DNA of 7,561 nucleotides from an uncultured bacterium (GTDB taxonomy: Bacteria > Pseudomonadota > Alphaproteobacteria > Rhodospirillales > Rhodospirillaceae): NCBI GenBank assembly GCA_903896775.1, contig CAITZE010000157.1, positions 1 through 7,561 on the forward strand. The letters are read 5' to 3'. Within the stretch, counting starts at the first letter, position 1, and every line of letters starts with the position of its first letter. Below the pieces are notes generated by a model. That model worked only from the letters and a program-made list of their open reading frames with translations, did no database searches and was not told where the DNA came from. Below, one piece after another: positions 1 to 5,937 of this stretch. The position numbers and the translations under genes are program-made.

Positions 1-552
1 ATCTCCAATGTGCGCACCGACCAATACGGCGGCAGCCGTGAGAACCGCATGAAGTTTCCGTTGTCGGTGGCCAAAGCCGTGCGCGCGGTTTTGCCGGCGC
101 ACATCGTGCTCGGCGCGCGCGTGACCGGCACCAACTGGACGCCGGACGGGTGGAAAGAGGAAGACGCCGCCGCTTATGGGCGGGCGCTGAAAGAGCTTGG
201 CGTGAGCTATCTCTCGGTCTCCAGCGGCGGCATTGCGCCGAAGATCGCCATTCCATCCGGCCCCGGTTATCAGGTGCCGCTGGCGGATTACGTCAAATCC
301 CATACTGGCGTTGTCACCGCCGCCGCCGGGCATATTGTCGCCCCCGATCAAGCTGAAGAGATCATCGCCTCAGGCAAGGCCGATATGGTCGTGATGGCGC
401 GCGCGTTTCTGGATAATCCGCGCTGGGTTTGGCATGCCGCCGACCGGCTGGGTGCCAAGATCGCCTACCCCGTGCAATATGAGCGCGCGGCGGCGCCGGT
501 CTGGCGCGTTGCGGCCCTGGCCCGTCCGCTCGATTTCCCGAACGCGAAGTAA
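1..552 (+). CDS. NADH:flavin oxidoreductase, Old Yellow Enzyme family (YqjM/NamA-like), C-terminal part
   Basis: This is the last 183 residues of an FMN-dependent TIM-barrel ene-reductase; the frame is already open at base 1, so the N-terminal half lies outside the window. Enzymes of this family use NAD(P)H to reduce activated C=C bonds of enals, enones and similar compounds in the cytoplasm. Visible landmarks are the family segment SNVRTDQYGGSRENR at the left edge, GPGYQVP in the late barrel, the TAAAGHI strand followed by QAEEII, and ADMVVMAR around residue 134, where the Arg normally contacts the FMN phosphate. PVQYER ends at about residue 162. In B. subtilis YqjM this last Arg is the arginine finger that reaches into the neighbouring subunit, and that protein ends almost directly after it. 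Here about 21 more residues follow. The sequence fits the YqjM branch rather than the yeast OYE branch. The physiological substrate cannot be told. A glycosyltransferase gene follows after 26 bp on the same strand, so co-transcription is possible although the functions look unrelated. Confidence 0.93.
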   Translation: MSNVRTDQYGGSRENRMKFPLSVAKAVRAVLPAHIVLGARVTGTNWTPDGWKEEDAAAYGRALKELGVSYLSVSSGGIAPKIAIPSGPGYQVPLADYVKSHTGVVTAAAGHIVAPDQAEEIIASGKADMVVMARAFLDNPRWVWHAADRLGAKIAYPVQYERAAAPVWRVAALARPLDFPNAK

Positions 553-564
553 CGCCAAACCCGC

Positions 565-582
565 ATGAAAATCCGCCCGTGA
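565..582 (+). other. Five-codon mini-ORF overlapping the glycosyltransferase start
   Basis: ATGAAAATCCGCCCGTGA encodes M-K-I-R-P and ends in a TGA that overlaps the GTG start codon at 579 (GTGA). The first three codons repeat the first three of the real gene (M-K-I) with only transition differences, 14 bp apart and in another frame. It may be a translational coupling element, a relic of a start-site duplication, or chance. I see no Shine-Dalgarno sequence in front of it. Confidence 0.25.
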
Positions 583-1787
583 AGATTGCTGACGTCTCCG
601 AGTTTTACAGCGAGCAAGGCGGCGGCGTGCGGACCTATGTGCTGCAAAAGCTCGCCGCCAGCGCACGCCTCGGCCACGAGACCATTATCATCGCGCCCGG
701 TGCCGAAGACCGCGAAGAAATCCGCCCCGGCGGTAAAATCGTCTGGGTCAAAGCGCCTGTGCTCATCGTCGATCCGCGTTATCACATCTTTGTGGGGATG
801 CAGCGCGCCGTTGCGGTGCTGGACCGCGAGCAGCCCGACGTTGTCGAAGGCTCATCACCCTGGCGCGGCGGCTGGGTCGCGGCACGTTGGTTTAAGAAAG
901 TGGGACCGGGGAACGCGGTGAAGGCCTTATTCATGCACGCCGATCCGGTGGCGGTCTATCCACAGACGTTATTGGGTGGCCGCATCGGCCGTGCCCGCGT
1001 TGACGCGCTGTTCGGGTGGTTCTGGGCTTACCTGCGGCGCCTCAACAGTCACTTCGATGCGACCGTCGTGGCGGGCGAATGGCTGGCGACACGCTTTGAA
1101 AGTTTCGGCATGCGAGGCCTGCGCGCCGTACCCATGGGTGTCGATCGCCACATCTTTCATGCTGGCCTGCGCGATGAAAAGCTGCGGCGCGCAATGCTCT
1201 CCTCCTGTGGCCTCGATGAAAAGGCCCGCGTGCTGATTAGCGTGGGCCGCCATCATCCCGAGAAGCGCCTCAATACCGTCATGGAAGCCGCTGCGCGGGC
1301 AAACACGCGTGACAAGCCGGTTGGACTCTATCTTGTCGGCGACGGCATCACGCGCCAGGCCGTGGAACGCAAAGCCGCCGCGCTCAACGCTGCCGGCGCA
1401 CATATCCACGTCGCCGGCCAGATCAAAGACCGCGCACATCTTGCCGGCTTGATGGCGAGCGCCGACGGCGTGCTTCATGGTTCGGCCAGCGAAACTTTTG
1501 GCATCGCGGTTGCCGAAGCCTTGTGTTGCGGCACGCCGATCATCGTGCCTGATGCTGGGGGTGCTGCGGATTTCGCTCATGCCGATGTGGGCGAGATTTA
1601 CGCCGCCGGCAATGCCCAGGATGGTGCGAAGGCGGTCTTGCGGCTTCTCGCGCGCGATGGGGAGAACTTACGGCGCGCGGCCATTGCGCGGGCCGACGCA
1701 ACGATTGGAAATGCGGACGTGCATTTCGACAAGCTGTTCGCGCTTTATCAAAAGCTCGTCGACGAGAAAGCCCGCGCCGCTACTTAG
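579..1787 (+). CDS. GT4-family glycosyltransferase (GT-B fold), 402 aa
   Basis: The product is a cytoplasmic or membrane-associated retaining glycosyltransferase that would move a sugar from a nucleotide-sugar donor to a lipid or glycan acceptor. It has full GT4 architecture. The N-terminal acceptor domain begins MKIADVSEFY and has the glycine loop QGGGVRTY (residues 13-20). The linker carries MGVDRHIF (186-193). The C-terminal donor domain has VGRHHPEKR (222-230), whose Arg224 and Lys229 sit where the donor diphosphate is normally bound. The EX7E motif is Glu305 (SETFG) to Glu313, followed by CCGTPII. I chose GTG 579 because it gives the expected N-terminus directly before the glycine loop. 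No Shine-Dalgarno sequence is visible, but a tiny ORF (ATG 565 to TGA 582) overlaps this start and could couple translation. The gene converges on the DUF2141 gene with an 8-bp overlap of the 3' ends. Donor and acceptor cannot be predicted; a role in envelope glycolipid or polysaccharide synthesis is inferred from the second GT4 gene and lptFG nearby. Confidence 0.92.
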   Translation: MKIADVSEFYSEQGGGVRTYVLQKLAASARLGHETIIIAPGAEDREEIRPGGKIVWVKAPVLIVDPRYHIFVGMQRAVAVLDREQPDVVEGSSPWRGGWVAARWFKKVGPGNAVKALFMHADPVAVYPQTLLGGRIGRARVDALFGWFWAYLRRLNSHFDATVVAGEWLATRFESFGMRGLRAVPMGVDRHIFHAGLRDEKLRRAMLSSCGLDEKARVLISVGRHHPEKRLNTVMEAAARANTRDKPVGLYLVGDGITRQAVERKAAALNAAGAHIHVAGQIKDRAHLAGLMASADGVLHGSASETFGIAVAEALCCGTPIIVPDAGGAADFAHADVGEIYAAGNAQDGAKAVLRLLARDGENLRRAAIARADATIGNADVHFDKLFALYQKLVDEKARAAT

Positions 1788-2316
1788 GGTGCGATACTGG
1801 CCGCGCGGCCAGCCCGGTCCAATAATTGAGCACGATATCAAGCCTGGTCTGCGGCCCTTGCGTCGTGAAGGTGGCTTCCTTGACCGAAGGCGGACCGTAT
1901 CCCAATCGCGGATTATTCGGAAAACCGTAGCCGTCGGTAAAAGCATCCAGACGATCGTTAGCGTTGCGATCGTGCAGCACGGAGATGGCGTAGCTGCCTT
2001 GCGCCGGCAGGGGGACGCACACGGCAGCGTCGCCGGTATGCGGCATGGGGATATCGATACGTTCGTAAATTTTGCCTTGGGCGCGCAGCTTGGAGCCGGG
2101 CGTCAAGAAATCGCCGTCCACCGCAGGATATAATTCGACGCGCAGATTTCCGACGCGATCCTTGAATCCGGTGGTGACGACCAATACCGCGGGACCATGC
2201 GCGCCAGCCTCGCAAGCCGTGGGATGAGGCCCAAGAATGGGGCCTTCTTCCGCTGCCGCCGGGACAACGCTCATGAGCAGTGCGGCCGCGAGAGAGTGTT
2301 TGGCGAGCGACATCAT
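1780..2316 (-). CDS. Exported DUF2141 domain protein, 178 aa
   Basis: This is a small secreted or periplasmic protein with a DUF2141 domain, a family of unknown function. The N-terminus is a clear signal peptide: Lys6 and His7, a hydrophobic stretch LAAALLMSVV, then AAA with likely cleavage near residue 22/23. The mature part shows the DUF2141 pattern: NLRVELYP (57-64), a PLPAQGSYAISVLHD segment (102-116), the loop DRNANDRLD (116-124), DGYGFPNNP (128-136), GYGPPSVKEATF (139-150) and a final beta strand RLDIVLNYW. Two cysteines (35 and 100) could form a disulfide. The frame stays open about 100 codons further upstream, but that part lies inside the membrane-protein gene and lacks protein-like composition. 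The start is therefore ATG 2316, whose ATGA overlaps the upstream stop, or the next ATG at 2313. The overlap argues for translational coupling with the membrane protein. The role is unknown; a Ca-like loop in a beta-sandwich suggests a structural or binding role outside the inner membrane. Confidence 0.88.
   Translation of the reverse strand: MMSLAKHSLAAALLMSVVPAAAEEGPILGPHPTACEAGAHGPAVLVVTTGFKDRVGNLRVELYPAVDGDFLTPGSKLRAQGKIYERIDIPMPHTGDAAVCVPLPAQGSYAISVLHDRNANDRLDAFTDGYGFPNNPRLGYGPPSVKEATFTTQGPQTRLDIVLNYWTGLAARPVSHPK
1797..1812. terminator. 16-bp perfect GC palindrome between the convergent genes, possible terminator hairpin
   Basis: CTGGCCGCGCGGCCAG is a perfect inverted repeat that can fold as a 6-bp stem with a GCGC loop. 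It begins 9 bases after the stop codon of the + strand glycosyltransferase and lies inside the last codons of the - strand DUF2141 gene, where it encodes part of the tail after NYW. No T-run follows on either strand, so it is not a classical intrinsic terminator. A pausing or Rho-assisted terminator for the + strand transcript is the most plausible role. In DNA this GC-rich, a palindrome of this length could also be chance. Confidence 0.3.
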
Positions 2317-3278
2317 GCCGGCAGCTCCCCAACCGGTTGCTCGCTGGAAGATTCGTCCTCGGGCAACACTTTGGCGGGCTGTTCGCGGATCAGCGCGGTG
2401 GCCGCAAACACACCGGCGTGGGTCAGCAGGGACAAAGCACCCGCCGCAACGAACATCGACGCAACGTGAGCCTGGGGCGCGGCAATGGCCGGTGCCAGCG
2501 TCACGCCCAGCCACATCATCATGACGTCGCGGTTGGGGATAAACGGCAGCCGGGTCAGCAGCATCTGCGCGGTCAGGAACATAACCCATTGCGAGATCGG
2601 CACTTGCGGCAATGCACTGCCCCATTGCACGCCTTGCAGCACCAGGATCAAAACCATGCGCACAAGGTGTACACCGCCGATGCGGAAGGCCTGGCCCGCG
2701 CCAACACCCAGAAGATGACTGCCAAACAGCATCACCGCCAACATCACGGCGACGGCGACACTGGAAGCAATTGCCACGGCGCGAATCAAGTTGGGATCGA
2801 CGCCGTTCAAAAGAACGCCATAACCACCGGCGGCAAAACCGGCCACCAGCACTAAGGTCACAGCGTTAGAGGCAACGCCCGACAGCAAGTTCACGTCTTT
2901 GATGGTCGATAACAGCTGACGGTCGGCGATGCCGCGTGTGCGCTTGGCCCACAAATACAGATAAGCCTCGCCGGAATAGTCGATGACGATTTCGTTGTAG
3001 ATGCGCTTGCGAAGAAATGTTGGCAGCGCGCTCAATCCGATGCCCCACAGACCGGAGTAAATGAAAACTTCGGCCAGCGGCGCGGTGATATAGATCACGG
3101 CAAACGCGAGATAGAATTCCGGCGCGCGCGGTAGCGCCGCCCACAGCTCGTTCCAGCCGATATGGTAGAGCTTCACGCCGAGAAAACCGACGGCGGCAAT
3201 CCCAGTGGCTTTTTGCGCCAAGTTCAGAACACGTCGCACGCGCGCGGTGTTCAGATGGCGCATTACCGCATTGTCCAT
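2313..3278 (-). CDS. Polytopic membrane protein, possible flippase-like / LPG-synthase-TM superfamily member, 321 aa
   Basis: This is an integral inner-membrane protein with about eight predicted hydrophobic segments (roughly residues 24-40, 55-80, 130-158, 164-190, 205-222, 228-245, 252-270 and 272-296). A basic N-terminus (ARVRRV) and an acidic, Ser-rich, probably cytoplasmic tail (PEDESSSEQPVGELPA) flank the core. I do not recognise a named family with certainty. The layout resembles the lysylphosphatidylglycerol-synthase TM / YbhN-AglD flippase-like superfamily: a short helix pair, then a cytosolic stretch with a GE motif (YSGEAYLYLWAKR, about 101-113), then IKDVNLLSG and a membrane bundle. 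No catalytic LPG-synthase domain is present, so aminoacyl transfer is not expected. LPFIPNRDVMMMWLG (244-258) is a distinctive polar segment. It sits 23 bp downstream of the GT4 gene and overlaps the DUF2141 gene by 4 bp, which points to a shared operon and perhaps to transport or handling of the glycolipid made by the GT4. ATG 3278 is used; ATG 3263 is an alternative. Confidence 0.8.
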   Translation of the reverse strand: MDNAVMRHLNTARVRRVLNLAQKATGIAAVGFLGVKLYHIGWNELWAALPRAPEFYLAFAVIYITAPLAEVFIYSGLWGIGLSALPTFLRKRIYNEIVIDYSGEAYLYLWAKRTRGIADRQLLSTIKDVNLLSGVASNAVTLVLVAGFAAGGYGVLLNGVDPNLIRAVAIASSVAVAVMLAVMLFGSHLLGVGAGQAFRIGGVHLVRMVLILVLQGVQWGSALPQVPISQWVMFLTAQMLLTRLPFIPNRDVMMMWLGVTLAPAIAAPQAHVASMFVAAGALSLLTHAGVFAATALIREQPAKVLPEDESSSEQPVGELPA

Positions 3279-3301
3279 GAATCTGCCTTGCCTGTGACGC
3301 T

Positions 3302-4513
3302 TCAGGTGCCAGCGGCGGCGCGTTTACGTTGCGCTAAGGTATCGCCGGCAGCAACCGCGTTAAGAACGTCACAATAATTCGACAACACGCCCTGCAGGAT
3401 ATTGTCCCAATTATACAAAAGGGCATGTTCGCGGCCGGCGACTTTAAAAGCCTGACGCAAGGCGGGGTCGCTGACCAGCTGCGAGATATAATCGGCGTAT
3501 TCGGTCACCGTCCCATCGGCGGCCAAGAAACCCGAAGCGCCGTGATTGACCAGCGACATGCTGCCGGTCGCGCGCGCGCACACTGGTGGCGTGCCGCAGG
3601 CCATCGCTTCCAAGGTGACGTTGCCGAAGGTTTCGGTGGTGCTTGGATTGAAGAAGATATCGGCGGAGGCATAAGCCCGCGCCAAAGCTTCATCGCCGAG
3701 GAAACCTGTGAAGACACCGTCGGGAAGGCGGCTCTCGAAATAGCTACGCGCCGGACCATCGCCGACGACCATTACTTTGTGCGCGATGCTTCTGGCTTTC
3801 AGCACATCGACCACGTCGGCGAAAATGCCCAAACCTTTTTCCAGCACCAGACGGCCGACAAAAGCGATCGTCACATCATCGGGCTTCAAGCCGAGCGATG
3901 CGCGCCAGGCTTCATCGCGCTTGCTGGGAGAAAACAAATTGCTGTCGACGCCGCGGCCCCAAAGCCGGATGTCTTTGCACATGCCTTCGTCGCGCAAGAC
4001 CTGCGCCATGCTTTCGGTCGGCGCATAAATCTGTTCGCATTGGTTATAGAAGCGGCGCATGTAACGCGTGGCGTAAGCCTCAAGCCATCCCAGGTCGTAG
4101 TAGCCGAGGTAAGTCTCAAAGCGCGTATGCACCGAGGCGACGACCGGAATATTCCATGACTTCGCCAGCTGCAGCGCTTTGTAACCAAGATAATCGGGCG
4201 CCGAAAGATGGAATAAATTCGGCCGGAAATCGGCGAGGTCTTCGCGCACGCGGGCGGGCAGACCAATCGCGAGGCGGTATTCCTTGCGACGCGGCATGGA
4301 GATCGACGGCACCGACACGACATGGCCGGCATGCTTGAAAGCCGGCTCGGCCGTTGTCGGCGAATAAATCCGCACCGCGACACCCTGGCGTTCCAGATAG
4401 TCGACGAGGCGGTTGAGCGCCCGGTTGGCGCCATCGCGGATGTAATTGTAGTTGCCGGAAAAAAGCGCGACACGCGGAGTATAGGTAGAAGAGAGCGGCG
4501 TTATGACATTCAT
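3302..4513 (-). CDS. GT4-family glycosyltransferase, MgtA/SqdX-like, 403 aa
   Basis: This is a retaining GT-B glycosyltransferase, probably acting at the cytoplasmic face of the inner membrane on a lipid-linked acceptor. The N-domain has RVALFSGNYNYIRDGANRAL (residues 14-33, the acceptor-side loop) and SVHTRFETYLGYY (127-139), a His-containing motif typical of the branch that includes MgtA mannosyltransferases and SqdX sulfoquinovosyltransferases. The linker has RGVDSNLFSP. The donor domain has VGRLVLEKG (219-227) with Arg221 and Lys226, GDGPAR, and EX7E as Glu294 (TETFG) to Glu302, followed by ACGTPP. The start is uncertain. The frame is open to TTG 4558 and also contains ATG 4549; I prefer ATG 4513 because the conserved core begins 13 residues later and the extra residues (HSLPRRFDDGS) look non-conserved. 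No candidate has a good Shine-Dalgarno sequence. It leads the three-gene - strand unit and sits behind a long non-coding stretch. The sugar and acceptor are unknown; a glycolipid product is an inference. Confidence 0.9.
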   Translation of the reverse strand: MNVITPLSSTYTPRVALFSGNYNYIRDGANRALNRLVDYLERQGVAVRIYSPTTAEPAFKHAGHVVSVPSISMPRRKEYRLAIGLPARVREDLADFRPNLFHLSAPDYLGYKALQLAKSWNIPVVASVHTRFETYLGYYDLGWLEAYATRYMRRFYNQCEQIYAPTESMAQVLRDEGMCKDIRLWGRGVDSNLFSPSKRDEAWRASLGLKPDDVTIAFVGRLVLEKGLGIFADVVDVLKARSIAHKVMVVGDGPARSYFESRLPDGVFTGFLGDEALARAYASADIFFNPSTTETFGNVTLEAMACGTPPVCARATGSMSLVNHGASGFLAADGTVTEYADYISQLVSDPALRQAFKVAGREHALLYNWDNILQGVLSNYCDVLNAVAAGDTLAQRKRAAAGT

Positions 4514-4836
4514 CGAACCGTCGTCGAACCTTCGCGGCAAGGAGTGCATCGTTACCAAAGCCCTGGGAACTCCGCTGTGAGAACTCTGCTGTTCATAGCG
4601 GCCGATTGCGGCGCAACTGCGTTAGTTTCGGGTAATTGCCATGAAAGCCGCAGCAGCGCACTTTATAAATGCCCTGTGCCGGTCACTATTCATTACAAAA
4701 TACCAACATTATGTCAGCCTGACCGAAGATTACCTCAGACGGCTGTTAACGTCACGCCGGAATGCGTGAAAGCGCCAAATAATCGTTTCTTATGATGGCT
4801 CTAGAGGGCGCGTTCGTTACGCTTTTATGGCCAGCT
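4514..4836. other. 323-bp non-coding region between lptG and the glycosyltransferase operon
   Basis: No convincing gene is present on either strand. The region is visibly AT-richer than the coding DNA and must hold the promoter of the - strand glycosyltransferase unit and the 3' end of the lptFG transcript. Candidate elements are weak. CATAAT on the - strand (4713 down to 4708) could be a -10 box, but no good -35 lies 16-18 bp upstream. GTCAGCCTGAC (4713-4723) is a 5+1+5 palindrome touching that box and is operator-like. TCACGC and GCGTGA (4752-4757 and 4764-4769) form a 6-bp hairpin downstream of the lptG stop but lack a T-run. The stretch 4514-4558 may be coding if the glycosyltransferase starts at ATG 4549 or TTG 4558. 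I could not identify a small RNA or riboswitch, though the length leaves room for one. Confidence 0.5.
4713..4723. promoter_or_regulatory. Operator-like palindrome near a possible -10 box of the glycosyltransferase operon
   Basis: GTCAGCCTGAC is a perfect palindrome around a central C. It abuts CATAAT read on the - strand, which would put a transcript start near 4700 and a leader of about 190 bases before ATG 4513. The matching -35 position reads GAGGTA, a poor match to TTGACA. The call rests only on position and symmetry. Confidence 0.18.
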
Positions 4837-5937
4837 TTATTGTTCAGTACGAAACAAGATCGCTTCGCCGACAATGAAGAATATCAACACCGCCATCCAG
4901 GCCGCGATTTGCGGCGGAATAGCGCCCGATCGCCCCATCGCCATAATGGCATTGTCCGCGACGAAATAAGAAAAGCCCAGCGCAAGACCGCTGCTGGCGC
5001 GAGCTAGACCGCTGCCCGTGCGCGCGAGGCCCACAGCAACGATGGTGCCAAGCAGCGGCATCAGCAGCGATGCCAGCGGGCGGGCGAGCTTGTGATACAT
5101 CTCCGATTGTAACGCGTGATCCTCTCGACCGACCTGCGCCAGAACGTGCGATGTGGCGGCAAGATCAAGCAACGCCATCTGATCCGGATTGACGGTCTTC
5201 ACAAAAAAGTGCGCGGGCGTCACGGCGGGCGTCCATGTCATGTGATCGACTGTGCGGACCTCGCGCGAGATGACATCGATGATGCGCACATTCTCCAGCT
5301 CGCCGTTACCCTCCGATGAAAGAAAGCCGTGCTGGGCGAAGGTGACGGTATCCAAACCGCCTTCGCGGACATGGCCGAAGATCGCAATATCTTCCAGCGA
5401 CACGCCACCGTTTCCACTGTGCGTGGGGCGGGCCCGGATCACGCTATCGCCGGCTGCCGTCCACGTCTGAGCGGACGCCGCAGAAGTATCGACCGGATGC
5501 GCGCCGTAACCCGTCCCTTGCCATTCGGCCAACGCTGCCGCCGAGTGGACGGAAATGGTTTCGTTCCAGACCAGATGAAAGCAAGCGCACACACCCGCAA
5601 CCGCAAGCATCGGCAGCAAGACCTGGTGCGGCGACAACCCGGAAGACCGCATGATCACGACTTGGCTGCTGGCGGCGAGCGTGCCGCAGGTAATCAAAGT
5701 CGCAAGCAGCACGGCAAAGGGCAGAAATTCCGACAGCAAAATCGGCAGACGCAATTGCACATAGCGCCAGAGATCCGCTTCGGTCGCGCCGGCCACTTGC
5801 AAGATGCGGTTTGATTCGCCGATGACGTCCATGATCTGCAGGATCGCCAGCAGACCCAACAGCACCACGGCGATATTGCGCGCGAAAGAACGCGCGATGT
5901 AGCGGCTCAGCGTCGGTGTGCGGGTGTAACGGGCCAT
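4837..5937 (-). CDS. lptG: LPS export ABC transporter permease LptG
   Basis: This is one of the two membrane subunits of the LptB2FG transporter, which extracts lipopolysaccharide from the outer leaflet of the inner membrane and passes it to LptC and the periplasmic bridge. At 366 residues it has the family's usual length and layout. Three N-terminal membrane segments lie at about 20-40, 65-90 and 104-125, with a coupling-helix segment between the second and third (SSQVVIMRSSGLSPHQVL, 90-107) that would contact LptB. A periplasmic beta-jellyroll domain spans about 126-275, and three C-terminal membrane segments lie at about 283-305, 312-335 and 340-362. Landmarks include VWNETISV at the entry to the periplasmic domain and YHKLARPLASLLMPLLGT (281-298) at the exit. 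It is assigned as LptG rather than LptF from its second position behind lptF and its overall sequence. The ATG at 5937 follows the lptF stop directly with no gap, so translation is probably coupled. No lptD or lptB follows; the next gene is a glycosyltransferase. Confidence 0.93.
   Translation of the reverse strand: MARYTRTPTLSRYIARSFARNIAVVLLGLLAILQIMDVIGESNRILQVAGATEADLWRYVQLRLPILLSEFLPFAVLLATLITCGTLAASSQVVIMRSSGLSPHQVLLPMLAVAGVCACFHLVWNETISVHSAAALAEWQGTGYGAHPVDTSAASAQTWTAAGDSVIRARPTHSGNGGVSLEDIAIFGHVREGGLDTVTFAQHGFLSSEGNGELENVRIIDVISREVRTVDHMTWTPAVTPAHFFVKTVNPDQMALLDLAATSHVLAQVGREDHALQSEMYHKLARPLASLLMPLLGTIVAVGLARTGSGLARASSGLALGFSYFVADNAIMAMGRSGAIPPQIAAWMAVLIFFIVGEAILFRTEQ

Noticed and set aside
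969..1580. Open frame of 203 codons on the - strand opposite the first glycosyltransferase
   Set aside because: Antisense shadow of an intact GT4 gene; no family features.
1477..2133. Open frame of 218 codons on the + strand spanning the convergent gene ends
   Set aside because: It overlaps both real genes in other frames and shows no domain; its first part is an Arg/Ser-rich frame-shifted reading of the GT4.
2317..2625. N-terminal extension of about 100 codons in the DUF2141 frame
   Set aside because: It lies inside the membrane-protein gene in another frame, is rich in Arg, Ala, Cys and Asp without family similarity, and would place the clear signal peptide in the middle of the protein. 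ATG 2316 is the real start.
3425..4159. Open frame of 244 codons on the + strand opposite the second glycosyltransferase
   Set aside because: It is the antisense of a convincing GT4 gene; long antisense frames are common in GC-rich DNA, and the product has no recognisable domain.
4810..4826. GCGT-loop-ACGC followed by TTTT on the + strand as an intrinsic terminator
   Set aside because: The stem is only 4 bp and there is no + strand gene ending nearby.
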